NCBI RefSeq assembly: GCF_041276565.1
Contig: NZ_JBGGGR010000034.1
Location: 1-38,601 of the forward strand
Length of the DNA stretch: 38,601 bases
Source of the DNA: Phytoplasma sp041276565
GTDB taxonomy: Bacteria; Bacillota_I; Bacilli_A; Acholeplasmatales; Acholeplasmataceae
Reading direction: 5' to 3'
Every line of letters begins with the position of its first letter. Within the stretch, counting starts at the first letter, position 1. Positions 25,063 to 33,250 of the stretch are shown piece after piece. Position numbers and translations under genes: made by a program. The notes under the pieces are model-generated. The model saw nothing but the letters and a program-made list of their open reading frames with translations. It had not been told where the DNA came from and ran no database searches.

Positions 25063-26550
25063 ATGAATAAAATAAATGATAAAAAAAATATTGTGAATAC
25101 ACCGCAAAATAGTAAAAAAACTATTTTAGGTTTTCCTAAGAAAATTATTTTTTTAATTTCTATTTTAATCGCAGTTCATATTTTTTTAAGTTTTGATGTC
25201 AGCGGCAAAAAAATTAATTATAATGTTTGGAATAATTTGATATCCACATTGTTGTTTGGAATGGTGTTGGCGGCTATTTTAAAATTTGTAGGTACTGAAA
25301 TGCCTATTTTGAAAAATATAGGTGGAGGTCCTATTTTATGTTTATTAATCCCTGCCTTTATTTTTAATTATAATTTTGGTAATCAAGATTTTAGTTCTTT
25401 TCAAAATTTTTTTAAATCTACAATATCCTCATTTAATAAAAATAATGAAAAAGGTTTTGGTTTTTCTGATTTTTTTGTATCAGCTTTAATAGTAGGAAGT
25501 CTTTTGAATATTAAAAAAGAATTTCTATACAAAATAATTAAAAAATTTTTACCTTTAGTAATTATTTCTCTAACTATATCAGCAATAGTAGTAGGAATAT
25601 TTGGTCTTATTTTTAATCCTATTAAAGGTATAGAAAATTTAGATAAAAGTTCTTTTAATCCTTTTTTAGATGCTATTTTTTATATTTTTATTCCTATTGC
25701 GTGTGGTGGTATAACTTGTGGCATAATGCCTTTATCTAAAATTTTTTCACAAGGCAATGATGCATATAAAAATCTTTTTCAAGATCATATTTTGCCTTCT
25801 TTATTAATTGGCGGTATTATGAGTGTTATTATAGCTGGATTAATTAAAAAAATTTTTGGCAAAAGTAAATATAGTAGCCCTAATAAAATGATTGAAAAAA
25901 ATATTCCAAATGTCGATGATAACCCTACAGCAAATTCAACGCCAACTAATAATAATATAAATATTAATCATATTCATACAGGTTTAATCGGAATTTTTTC
26001 TTTATTTGTTTTGAGTAGTGTTTTTAGAGAATTTATATCAAAAATATTCCTTTCAATATTTAAGAACGGCAATATAATGAATTATATGCCTCCTGTTGTT
26101 ATATTTTTAGTATTAATAATCATATTATTGAAATTTTTTGATTTAATACCTTCTTATTACATCAATTGTATCGAACAAGCTTATAAATTTGTGATGAACA
26201 ACTTTACACCTTTTATTTTAGTTATGTTAGGGATTAGTACAGATATCAATAAAGTTATTGAATCTGTTTCTAATTTGTATTTTTTAATAACTTGTTTAAT
26301 ATGCGTTATAACAACAGCATTAGCAGCTGCTTTTATCGGAAATAAATTCGGTTATTATCCAGTTCAAGCTTCTATTTCAGCTGGTCTTTGTGCTAATAGT
26401 ATTGGTGGAGCTGGTAATATCGCTATTTTAGAAGCTTCTGATTCCTTAGAATTAATGTCATATGCTCAGATAGCTACACGTATCGGTGGAGATATTATTG
26501 TTGTAGTCGCTAGTATTTTGTTCCCTTTATTTTATCACATCAGTAGTTAA
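25063..26550 (+). CDS. citS: 2-hydroxycarboxylate (malate/citrate) cation symporter
   Basis: 495 residues, about 11 hydrophobic segments. Two 2HCT-family re-entrant-loop motifs are present: IPIACGGITCGIMPLSK in the first half and SIGGAGNIAILEASDSLELM followed by AQIATRIGG in the second. A hydrophilic loop (residues ~270-310) divides the halves. The family exchanges or symports malate/citrate with Na+ or H+. Phytoplasmas are known to rely on imported malate, converted to pyruvate by malic enzyme and passed to PDH. No clear Shine-Dalgarno is seen before the ATG at 25063. It ends 60 bases before a terminator. Confidence 0.92.
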   Translation: MNKINDKKNIVNTPQNSKKTILGFPKKIIFLISILIAVHIFLSFDVSGKKINYNVWNNLISTLLFGMVLAAILKFVGTEMPILKNIGGGPILCLLIPAFIFNYNFGNQDFSSFQNFFKSTISSFNKNNEKGFGFSDFFVSALIVGSLLNIKKEFLYKIIKKFLPLVIISLTISAIVVGIFGLIFNPIKGIENLDKSSFNPFLDAIFYIFIPIACGGITCGIMPLSKIFSQGNDAYKNLFQDHILPSLLIGGIMSVIIAGLIKKIFGKSKYSSPNKMIEKNIPNVDDNPTANSTPTNNNININHIHTGLIGIFSLFVLSSVFREFISKIFLSIFKNGNIMNYMPPVVIFLVLIIILLKFFDLIPSYYINCIEQAYKFVMNNFTPFILVMLGISTDINKVIESVSNLYFLITCLICVITTALAAAFIGNKFGYYPVQASISAGLCANSIGGAGNIAILEASDSLELMSYAQIATRIGGDIIVVVASILFPLFYHISS

Positions 26551-26609
26551 AGAATACAATCATCTCGAAAAAGAGAGATCTTGAGAACCTGAATAAATAT
26601 AATTTGCAG

Positions 26610-26652
26610 CCAAATTGTTTATTAATTAAAATAACAATTTGGTTTTTTTATT
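26610..26652 (+). terminator. Terminator after citS
   Basis: Arms ccaaattgtt (26610-26619) and aacaatttgg (26633-26642) followed by tttttttattttttt. Confidence 0.85.
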
Positions 26653-26928
26653 TTTTTCAACTTGATAAAAAAATTAATAATTTCAAAAAATGAAAAAAGA
26701 ATATCAATTATTGATAAAAAAATAAAAGTAATAAAAATAACTACCACTTTTAAATTTTTATTTTTAATTTTAGTTTTTTTAATATAAAAAAGAATATATA
26801 ACAAGTATATTTTGAATTTAAATTTCAATTTATTATTTTTTTTGTATTATCGCGATACTAAATAATAATAATTGGTTTTTATTGTTCAAGAAACTCTTTT
26901 TTTTATTTAACTTTTTTTTATTTTTTCA
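26653..26928. other. AT-rich intergenic sequence after citS
   Basis: No supported gene. A 68-codon minus-strand reading frame (26828-26622) is Ile/Lys/Phe-rich, lacks a ribosome site and runs through the citS terminator, so it is probably chance. It lies between the convergent citS and Panacea operons. Confidence 0.6.
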
Positions 26929-26986
26929 TCAATAAAATAAAAAAAGTCAAACTATTTATTTAATTTTTAATAAATAGTTTGACTTT
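26928..26986 (-). terminator. Terminator of the Panacea operon
   Basis: Perfect 18-base arms aaagtcaaactatttatt (26943-26960) and its complement (26969-26986), 8-base loop. On the minus strand it is followed by a T-rich run to 26928. The stem resembles that at 7652-7701. Confidence 0.8.
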
Positions 26987-27088
26987 ATAATGATGGTTTA
27001 TTTTAAAGTGTCATTTTAATATTTTATTCCAGAGTATTAAAATTATTAATTTTTTGAGTCTTTGAAATAAATTTAAATTATAAAAATA

Positions 27089-27481
27089 TTATTTTTGAGG
27101 ATATATTTGATGTTCAGGATCGATTGCTACCAAATAAAAAATATTTTTTTTAATAATTCCTAAAACTAGCAACTTTGAACCTATTTCGACTAAATTAGGA
27201 ACAGCCATTTGATAAATTGTATTATTTTTCGATTGTTTGAAAAGTTCTTTAGATTTATTTTTAATAATTTTAGAAGAAATAGAATGAAAATGCTTTTTAT
27301 CCATTAGATGTCCCCATGGAATTTCATTTTCTTTAAATTCTTGTAAGTATTCTATTATTTTAAAAATATTTAAATGTTTGTCTTTTTTTGAAAAACTTAC
27401 AAAAGAATATTTGTTGTTAGTTTTTATTGTATAATCTATTTTTAATGAATAATTAAATTTAGCATACTTATCAATTGACAT
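27089..27481 (-). CDS. Unknown small protein, candidate toxin partner of the Panacea antitoxin
   Basis: 130 residues, cytoplasmic (no membrane segment or signal). The N-terminal half is Lys/Tyr/Ser-rich, the middle holds ENEIPWGHLMDKKHFHSIS with a Trp and three His, and the end looks like a beta strand pair closing FYLVAIDPEHQIYPQK. I do not recognise the family. Its ATG overlaps the stop of the Panacea gene by one base (TAATG), so translation is tightly coupled, and a terminator follows at 26986. Panacea domains neutralise many unrelated toxins encoded next to them; by position and size this is the likeliest toxin. Order here is antitoxin first. Alternatively it is an accessory protein of unknown role. 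Confidence 0.7.
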   Translation of the reverse strand: MSIDKYAKFNYSLKIDYTIKTNNKYSFVSFSKKDKHLNIFKIIEYLQEFKENEIPWGHLMDKKHFHSISSKIIKNKSKELFKQSKNNTIYQMAVPNLVEIGSKLLVLGIIKKNIFYLVAIDPEHQIYPQK

Positions 27482-27945
27482 TATATTTCGGTACCTAATC
27501 CAGACATAAAATAACTTTCTAAATCTTTATCTTCAATAACGTTTTTTGACCAATCGTCACTCTTATCAATCTTAAAAAACCATGGAGATTCATTGTGCGT
27601 TTGCACACTTAATTCGCCGCTGGACATATGGCCATATTTTTTAATAACTTTATCAATTGATATTTTTCTTTCTTCAGAAATTTTGTCTTCATTTCCTTTA
27701 TCAGTTTTTTGAACTGGTTTATTAGAATATTGACGAAATTCCATATATAGTTCAGGAAAAACTGGTCCATAAACCCAAGCTTGTAAAATTGAATTTATTA
27801 ATTTGTTCTTAAATTCCACTAAATAAAAAGCGTGTGCATAATAAATTAATTTTTGCAGTTTCATGTGTGTTATATCAGGTATTTTATCGATGATATAATT
27901 GGCTACGTCAAAAATGTTAATTTCTTGTTCTAATTGTTTTTCCAT
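27481..27945 (-). CDS. Panacea/SocA-like antitoxin-domain protein
   Basis: 154 residues. The region MKLQKLIYYAHAFYLVE, then INSILQAWVYGPVFPELYME, is the signature of the Panacea domain (SocA-like, DUF4065, formerly phage GepA-like): a helical domain found in antitoxins that pair with many toxin types, and in the ClpXP adaptor SocA. The C-terminal part ends W-S-K-N-V-I-E-D-K-D-L-E. AAGGAG lies about seven bases upstream of the ATG at 27945. Twenty-four bases upstream ends a close paralogue with a frameshift, and the stop overlaps the next gene by one base. Expected role: neutralising the downstream protein and possibly handing it to proteolysis. Confidence 0.82.
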   Translation of the reverse strand: MEKQLEQEINIFDVANYIIDKIPDITHMKLQKLIYYAHAFYLVEFKNKLINSILQAWVYGPVFPELYMEFRQYSNKPVQKTDKGNEDKISEERKISIDKVIKKYGHMSSGELSVQTHNESPWFFKIDKSDDWSKNVIEDKDLESYFMSGLGTEI

Positions 27946-27969
27946 TTTATTCTCCTTTCTTTATTAACA

Positions 27970-28433
27970 TTATATTTGATTATTGAACTCTAACATGTAA
28001 TGTTCTTCTAAATCTTTATCTTCAATAACGTTTTGCTCCCAATCTTCGCTCTTATCGACTGCACTAAGCCATGGTTCTTCACTATTTGTTTTGTCGGTTA
28101 ATTCAGTATCAGGTACATGACCATATTTTTCAAGAATTTTATCAATTGATATTTTTATTTCACCGGAAATTTTTTTTGCGTTGCCTTTTTTAGTTTTTTT
28201 AACTGGTTTATAAGAATATTTACAAAATTCTATATATAATTCATGAAAAACTGGACCATAAAACCAAGCTTCTAAAGTTGAATTTATTAATTTTTTCTTG
28301 TAATTAATTAAATGAAAAGCGTGAGCATAATAAATGATTTTTTGAAGTGTCATATTGTTTATATCAGGTTTTTTTTAATAATATAATTGGCTACGTCAAA
28401 AATATTAATTTCTTTATCTAAATTTTTGTCCAT
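27970..28433 (-). pseudogene. Second Panacea/SocA-like gene, frameshifted in a poly-A tract
   Basis: ATG at 28433-28431 with a strong AAAGGAG six bases upstream encodes MDKNLDKEINIFDVANYIIK, matching its neighbour, then shifts frame in the coding-strand A8 run (28369-28376). The rest (127 codons, 28353-27970) continues as NNMTLQKIIYYAHAFHLINY ... AWFYGPVFHELYIEF, again collinear with the intact paralogue. One more A restores a 154-residue protein. The two paralogues match over their whole length, so they are a tandem duplication. As drawn, the product is a 22-residue peptide, or an N-terminally truncated protein from the internal ATG. It is first in the operon, behind a near-consensus promoter. 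Confidence 0.8.
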
Positions 28434-28545
28434 TTTAATCTCCTTTTATTATTAGAAATAATATATAAAATGGGTTCGATAATTGTTCAATTTTTTTAAA
28501 CAAAAGTTAGATTCAAGAAAAATGAACCAAACTATTTACTAATTT

Positions 28546-28574
28546 AATATAACACAAAAAAAATAATTTGTCAA
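28546..28574 (-). promoter_or_regulatory. Near-consensus sigma-A promoter of the Panacea operon
   Basis: On the minus strand TTGACA (28574-28569), 17-base spacer, TATATT (28551-28546): a perfect -35 and ideal spacing, the best promoter in the window. About 105 bases of leader separate the expected start from the first ATG at 28433. Confidence 0.8.
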
Positions 28575-28636
28575 TAAAAAAAATAAATCATCAAAAAAAA
28601 TAAAAAATAATTTTTTTAATTTTAAAAAGAACATCA

Positions 28637-28673
28637 TAAAGAAAAAAGTCAGACAAAAGATAAAAAGTGTCTG
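28637..28673 (-). terminator. Terminator of the XRE-cupin gene
   Basis: On the minus strand CAGACA (28673-28668), a 12-base loop, TGTCTG (28655-28650), then acttttttc. It lies about 230 bases after the stop at 28904. The remaining 28674-28903 stretch shows no gene. Confidence 0.6.
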
Positions 28674-28903
28674 TTTGCCATCCCCTTTTTGGATTAAAAA
28701 AATAATTATTATTTCAATTCAAATTAATTTTTATTTCATAAATTAAAACTAGAAAATAAAATTATTATTTTTTTAGTTTTAATTTAAAATTTCTTTAATA
28801 TTAAAAATATATTTCCGATTAATATTTATGTTCTTTTTTTAAATTTCAGCATAAAAAACAAAACTATTTTTGAATATTTTGGGCAACACTTGGTGTTTTA
28901 GTA

Positions 28904-29443
28904 CTACTGTTTCAACGAAGAGCCAACTTTTAATATTCTAGTGGTTTCTGAAGTTTGATTAAATAAATAATATTTTTTATCTGTCGAGAGATAAAAAGAA
29001 TCTCCTTTTTTTAAAAAATGTTGTACCTTATTTAAAATTAAAATAACCTCTCCTTCTAAAACGAAAAAAAATTCATCTTCTTTAATTTTGTTATGTACAT
29101 GAGTTCTTCCTTGAGATTCTATTTCTATAATTGAAGGTTCGATATGGTATTTAGCTATCGAAGGAAAAAGATAATAAATAGTATTTTTTAAATAAGGTTC
29201 TTTTTCTATTAAAAAATCATCTTCTTTACTTATTAATTCTATGTTATTTTCTTGTTTAAAAAAATCTTCCGCTGTCATTTTAAAAATTTTCAATAAAGAA
29301 AATAAAATTTTTAAAGAAGGAGAAATTAAATTATTTTCTATTTGAGAAATATAACCATTGGTAACATTAAGTTTTTCTGCTAAATTTTTTTGAGTTAATT
29401 TTTTACTTAATCTTATTTTTCTAATTTGATAACCTATATTCAC
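28904..29443 (-). CDS. XRE-family regulator with C-terminal cupin domain
   Basis: About 179 residues from the GTG at 29443 (VNIGYQIRKIRLSKKLTQKN), preceded by AAAGGA 11 bases upstream; an in-frame upstream extension begins with hydrophobic residues not typical of this family. Residues ~5-60 form the XRE helix-turn-helix (TQKNLAEKLNVTNGYISQIE). Residues ~105-178 form a cupin barrel (HVHNKIKEDEFFFVLEGEV, KKGDSFYLS). Such proteins are small-molecule-responsive DNA-binding regulators; the ligand is unknown. It is one of few regulators in the window and starts 54 bases after the giant coiled-coil gene, so they are probably cotranscribed. Confidence 0.88.
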   Translation of the reverse strand: MNIGYQIRKIRLSKKLTQKNLAEKLNVTNGYISQIENNLISPSLKILFSLLKIFKMTAEDFFKQENNIELISKEDDFLIEKEPYLKNTIYYLFPSIAKYHIEPSIIEIESQGRTHVHNKIKEDEFFFVLEGEVILILNKVQHFLKKGDSFYLSTDKKYYLFNQTSETTRILKVGSSLKQ

Positions 29444-29497
29444 TAATTTAAATTCCTTTTTTTTAAACAAATGCAAAATTATTATATATAAAAACAT

Positions 29498-32497
29498 TTA
29501 TAAATAAATATCAAATTTGTTATAAAAAAATAATTGCATTTTTATTTTTTTATTAAATTTTCTTTTTTTATAATAATTATTTTGTTTTAATTCTATTTTT
29601 TTTTTAAATTTTCGAATAAAAAAAATTATTTTTGTTTTTTGTAAAGAAAAAAATTTTTGAAGAAAATAATAAAATAATATTATTTTCATTTTACATTTGT
29701 GTCTTTTTTCTTTTTTAGCCAATATATTATTTTTTTTATTTCTTTTTTGGTATTTCGCTTCTTCTTTTTGTTGTTCTTTTTGAAAGAAAAAAGTTTTTCT
29801 TTTCAAAATAGTATTTTTTTTCTTTAATAAATATTTTTTGTTATTTATTTCATTTTGTAAATCTTTTTCTTTATTTAACTTGTTTTTTTTTGCTTGATTT
29901 ATTTTTTCTTGGAAATAATTATTTACTTCCGAAAGAGCTTCTTTGAAATTTTCTTTAATTAATTCTTTTTTCTTTGTTCTTATTTTTAATTCTGTTTCAA
30001 AATGGTTTTTATAAAAAGTGATTTGATTATTTAACTTGTCTTTTTCTTCTTTTTGTTTTTTTTCTAAAATTTCTTTATTCCATGAATGTATTTGTTCTAT
30101 TATTTTTGAAAAAGAATCAAATAATAATTGGGCTTTTTGTTTATTTTTTAATAAAAACTTTTCGTCTTGTTTGGCAATATCAGTTTTTAAAAAATTAAAT
30201 TTTTTCAAAAAATAATTATATTTTCGATTGGATATAATTGTTAAATAGTTGAGGATATTCCAAAATTTTTTCCAGTAATTAGATTTTTTTTTGTTATAAA
30301 ACCAAAAGGATATTTTTTGATAAAAATTTTTTTTCTTAGGGAGTTCATATGAACGACTCAAATAAAATAAAATTTTCTTTTTGTAAAAATCATATTTTTT
30401 GAAATATTGATCTTGATTTTTTTTTAATTGAGAAATTATTTTCTCTTGTTTTAATTTTTTTTGATTTTGTTTTGTTTGAAACAGGTTTTTTTGTTTTTTT
30501 AAATATAAATGAATTTTTTCATAATTTTTCAGTTTATTTTCTATATATTTGTATTTTTTTTTATTTTTTAATTTATATTTGCTAATTAAAGCGTTTATAT
30601 GAAAAATATTTTTTTCGGAATATTTTCGAATATTTTCGAACCAATTAATATTTTTATTTAAATTTAATTGTTCTAAATTGTTTATTTTTTCTATTAAAAT
30701 AGAGTCATAATTTAATTGTTTATTTTGGATGTTGTTCAAAAATAATTCACATAAATCCGTTATCCATCGAAATTCTTCTATCAAAAATATTTTTTTCTTA
30801 TTATTGATTGAGTCTTTATATTTATTGATTCTTTGATAAATAGTTTGAAATAATTCATTTTGTTTTTGTCGTGTTTGAGTTATGTTTTCAAGAAATAAAT
30901 CAATGTTTTGAAAACTATTTTTTTGGATAAATTCATATTTTTTTATATTATTTTGTTGTTGTAAAAATGTTATTTCTGTTCTTTTAAAAAAATATTGTTT
31001 TTGTTCTTCGAAATTCACTTCTTGTATTTTTGTTTGTTTATATTGGTTATTAATTAAATTTGTTAATTTAACATTGAAATCTTGAATTTTATCTAAATTT
31101 TGAATTGATTTTTCGAGATATTCGGAATCTAATTTAATTAATTCTGTTTTTAATTGATTTTCTAATAATTTTTTTTTTTTTAATTTTGTTGATTCAAACG
31201 TTATTTTTTTTTTCTGATAATCTAAATTATTTAAAACAAGATCTATTTTAGATTTTTCCGAATAATAATTATATTTTAAGTCATTTTTTTTTTGTTCTTC
31301 TTGGATTTCTGTATTGAGAACTTGGTATTTTTTCTTTATTTTGTCCAATGTATTTTTATTTTTTAAATATATGACATCTTGTGTAAATTGATTATTTATT
31401 TTTTGGATTTCTTGTTGTTCTAAGAACAAATTTTGTTTGATTTCTAAATTATTTTGTTTTTCTTTTTGTTTTTCTTCAATATTAATTATATTTAATTTTG
31501 TTTGATGTAAAAATTTTAAAAAAAAGTATCTTTTTTGCCAGGAATTTAAATTTTTTAAATACTTGGCTTGATTTTGTTTATTTTTGTTTATCAATGAAGA
31601 AAATGTTTTATATTGGGAAGGATTTTTGTAATCGAAAACAAAAAATATTTTTAATTTTTTTTCTTCAAATAATTTTGTTTTTAATTTTATTAATTGTTTT
31701 TCTTGTTTAAAAAAATCCTCTTGAATTTGATTTAAAATTTTATTATGATCGATAAATTTATTTTGAAAATATAAATTATGATCTTGAATTTTTTTTAAAA
31801 ATTCTTTTTTTGTTTTTTCTTGTCCTTTTTGAATTTTTTTTAAATTAGCTTCATATTTTTGTTTCGTTAGAATCAAATTATGTTTTTGTTTTTTTTGGAT
31901 TTTCTTGGTTCCAGCGGTCAAATGAATATCTTTTTGTTTAATTTTCTTTTTAATATTATCAATAATATCAATTATTTTTTTAGATAAATTTAATTCTTCT
32001 TTTAAAAAAATTTTTTTTAAATTTTCTTTTTTAAAAGATATTTTTTTCTCTATATTCGTAATATCGACTGTTTTGGTATAAAATTCTTTATCATCATGTT
32101 TATTTTTGGTTTTAAATTCGCGATATATCTTTTTTTTCTCTATTTTTTTTTTCTTTATCTTGTTTACTATACTAATGATTAAATTAATATAATCTTTTTC
32201 TTCATTTGTTTTAGTATTTAATTTCTGAATATGTTTTTTTTTATTTATAATATTTAATATATTGTTATGTTTAATATTTAATGCATTAATTAAATTAATA
32301 AAATTTTGATCTAATTTTTCTTGTTCTTCCGAATAATCATTTTCTCTCTTTTGAGAAATGAATTGTTGTTCAATATCTAAAAAAATATTTTTTTTTAAAA
32401 AAGATTCTATTTTTTTTATTTCTGAAATTAAATTATCTTCTTCTGTGATTTGATTGTTTTCGTTATTAATATTATAATTATTTTTTAAAAAAGACAT
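29498..32497 (-). CDS. Giant coiled-coil protein (999 residues), unknown function
   Basis: A single uninterrupted frame of 3 kb, so selection is clearly maintaining it. Composition is Lys, Asn, Gln, Glu and Phe/Tyr-rich with almost no Gly or Pro, and long helical stretches (EEQEKLDQNF, KKKYQVLNTEIQEEQKKN) throughout: an extended rod. There is no signal peptide and no clear membrane helix; the last ~60 residues are strongly basic and aromatic (KIILFYYFLQKFFS ... KTKIIFFIRKF). No Walker motifs, so not SMC. Possible roles are a cytoskeletal filament, a nucleoid-binding rod or a scaffold; none can be chosen from sequence. It is divergent from ruvA across a 156-base gap and is followed by the XRE-cupin gene. 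Confidence 0.85.
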   Translation of the reverse strand: MSFLKNNYNINNENNQITEEDNLISEIKKIESFLKKNIFLDIEQQFISQKRENDYSEEQEKLDQNFINLINALNIKHNNILNIINKKKHIQKLNTKTNEEKDYINLIISIVNKIKKKKIEKKKIYREFKTKNKHDDKEFYTKTVDITNIEKKISFKKENLKKIFLKEELNLSKKIIDIIDNIKKKIKQKDIHLTAGTKKIQKKQKHNLILTKQKYEANLKKIQKGQEKTKKEFLKKIQDHNLYFQNKFIDHNKILNQIQEDFFKQEKQLIKLKTKLFEEKKLKIFFVFDYKNPSQYKTFSSLINKNKQNQAKYLKNLNSWQKRYFFLKFLHQTKLNIINIEEKQKEKQNNLEIKQNLFLEQQEIQKINNQFTQDVIYLKNKNTLDKIKKKYQVLNTEIQEEQKKNDLKYNYYSEKSKIDLVLNNLDYQKKKITFESTKLKKKKLLENQLKTELIKLDSEYLEKSIQNLDKIQDFNVKLTNLINNQYKQTKIQEVNFEEQKQYFFKRTEITFLQQQNNIKKYEFIQKNSFQNIDLFLENITQTRQKQNELFQTIYQRINKYKDSINNKKKIFLIEEFRWITDLCELFLNNIQNKQLNYDSILIEKINNLEQLNLNKNINWFENIRKYSEKNIFHINALISKYKLKNKKKYKYIENKLKNYEKIHLYLKKQKNLFQTKQNQKKLKQEKIISQLKKNQDQYFKKYDFYKKKILFYLSRSYELPKKKNFYQKISFWFYNKKKSNYWKKFWNILNYLTIISNRKYNYFLKKFNFLKTDIAKQDEKFLLKNKQKAQLLFDSFSKIIEQIHSWNKEILEKKQKEEKDKLNNQITFYKNHFETELKIRTKKKELIKENFKEALSEVNNYFQEKINQAKKNKLNKEKDLQNEINNKKYLLKKKNTILKRKTFFFQKEQQKEEAKYQKRNKKNNILAKKEKRHKCKMKIILFYYFLQKFFSLQKTKIIFFIRKFKKKIELKQNNYYKKRKFNKKIKMQLFFYNKFDIYL

Positions 32498-32594
32498 ATT
32501 TCTAGAAAAACATCAACTTTCTTATTTATCTATTCAAATAGAGTTATCATTATTTATTTTAATATATTATAACAACATATTTAAAAAATTAAAA

Positions 32595-32635
32595 AAATAA
32601 AGAATTATTAATAAATTTAAACAAATTCTTTATTT
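32595..32635 (+). promoter_or_regulatory. Hairpin in the ruvA leader
   Basis: Perfect 12-base arms aaataaagaatt (32595-32606) and aattctttattt (32624-32635), 17-base loop, about 18 bases ahead of the ruvA ATG and just before its AAGGA. It may mask or expose the ribosome site; equally it could be chance in AT-rich DNA. Confidence 0.35.
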
Positions 32636-32653
32636 TAGAAAATAAGGAAAAAA

Positions 32654-33223
32654 ATGTATTTTTATATCAAAGGAAAAATAAAAATTATTAATAATAATAG
32701 TGTTGTTATTGAAAATAATGATATCGGGTATTTTATACATTTTTCAAATCCTTATATTTTTGCTTTAGAACAAGAAGTAAAATTATTTACTTATTTTTAT
32801 GTTAAAGAAAATATGCAAAGTTTATATGGTTTTTTAGATTTAAAAACATTAAATTTTTTCAAAAAATTAATTGTTATTCCTGGAATAGGTCTGAAAATTG
32901 CTATTTGTCTAACAAATAAAGATTTATTAAACGATATTGAAAGAGCTATTTCAGAAGATAATGCAGCTTATTTAGTGAAAATTCCTGGTATAGGATTAAA
33001 AACAGCTAAACAAATCATTTTCCATATGCAAGATAATAAAACTTTATATAAAACAAATCAAAAAAAAAATGATCTTTTAATAAAAAAACAAAAAAATGTC
33101 AAAGAAGCATTATTAAATCTAGGTTTTAAAAACAAAGAAATAGATACAATTATGCCAAAAATAAATTTCGAATTAGAAATAGAAAATATTATTAAAGAAG
33201 CGTTATTATTATTAGTTAAATAA
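32654..33223 (+). CDS. ruvA: Holliday junction DNA helicase RuvA
   Basis: 189 residues. N-terminal OB fold (YIKGKIKIINNNSVVIENND ... IGYFIHFSN), two helix-hairpin-helix motifs (IPGIGLKIAICL and IPGIGLKTAKQII) that grip the junction, and the C-terminal three-helix domain III (KEALLNLGFKNKEID) that regulates RuvB. AAGGA lies six to seven bases before the ATG. RuvA tetramers load RuvB at Holliday junctions; ruvB follows 27 bases downstream, forming an operon. A RuvC-like resolvase is not in this window. Confidence 0.95.
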   Translation: MYFYIKGKIKIINNNSVVIENNDIGYFIHFSNPYIFALEQEVKLFTYFYVKENMQSLYGFLDLKTLNFFKKLIVIPGIGLKIAICLTNKDLLNDIERAISEDNAAYLVKIPGIGLKTAKQIIFHMQDNKTLYKTNQKKNDLLIKKQKNVKEALLNLGFKNKEIDTIMPKINFELEIENIIKEALLLLVK

Positions 33224-33250
33224 CTTATATAAAAGAGGTTTTTGAAATAT

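Noticed and set aside
26622..26828. 68-codon Ile/Phe/Lys-rich minus-strand frame
   Set aside because: Low complexity, no ribosome site, overlaps the citS terminator; chance frame in AT-rich DNA.
31498..31710. + strand frame inside the giant coiled-coil gene
   Set aside because: Shadow of an intact 999-codon gene.
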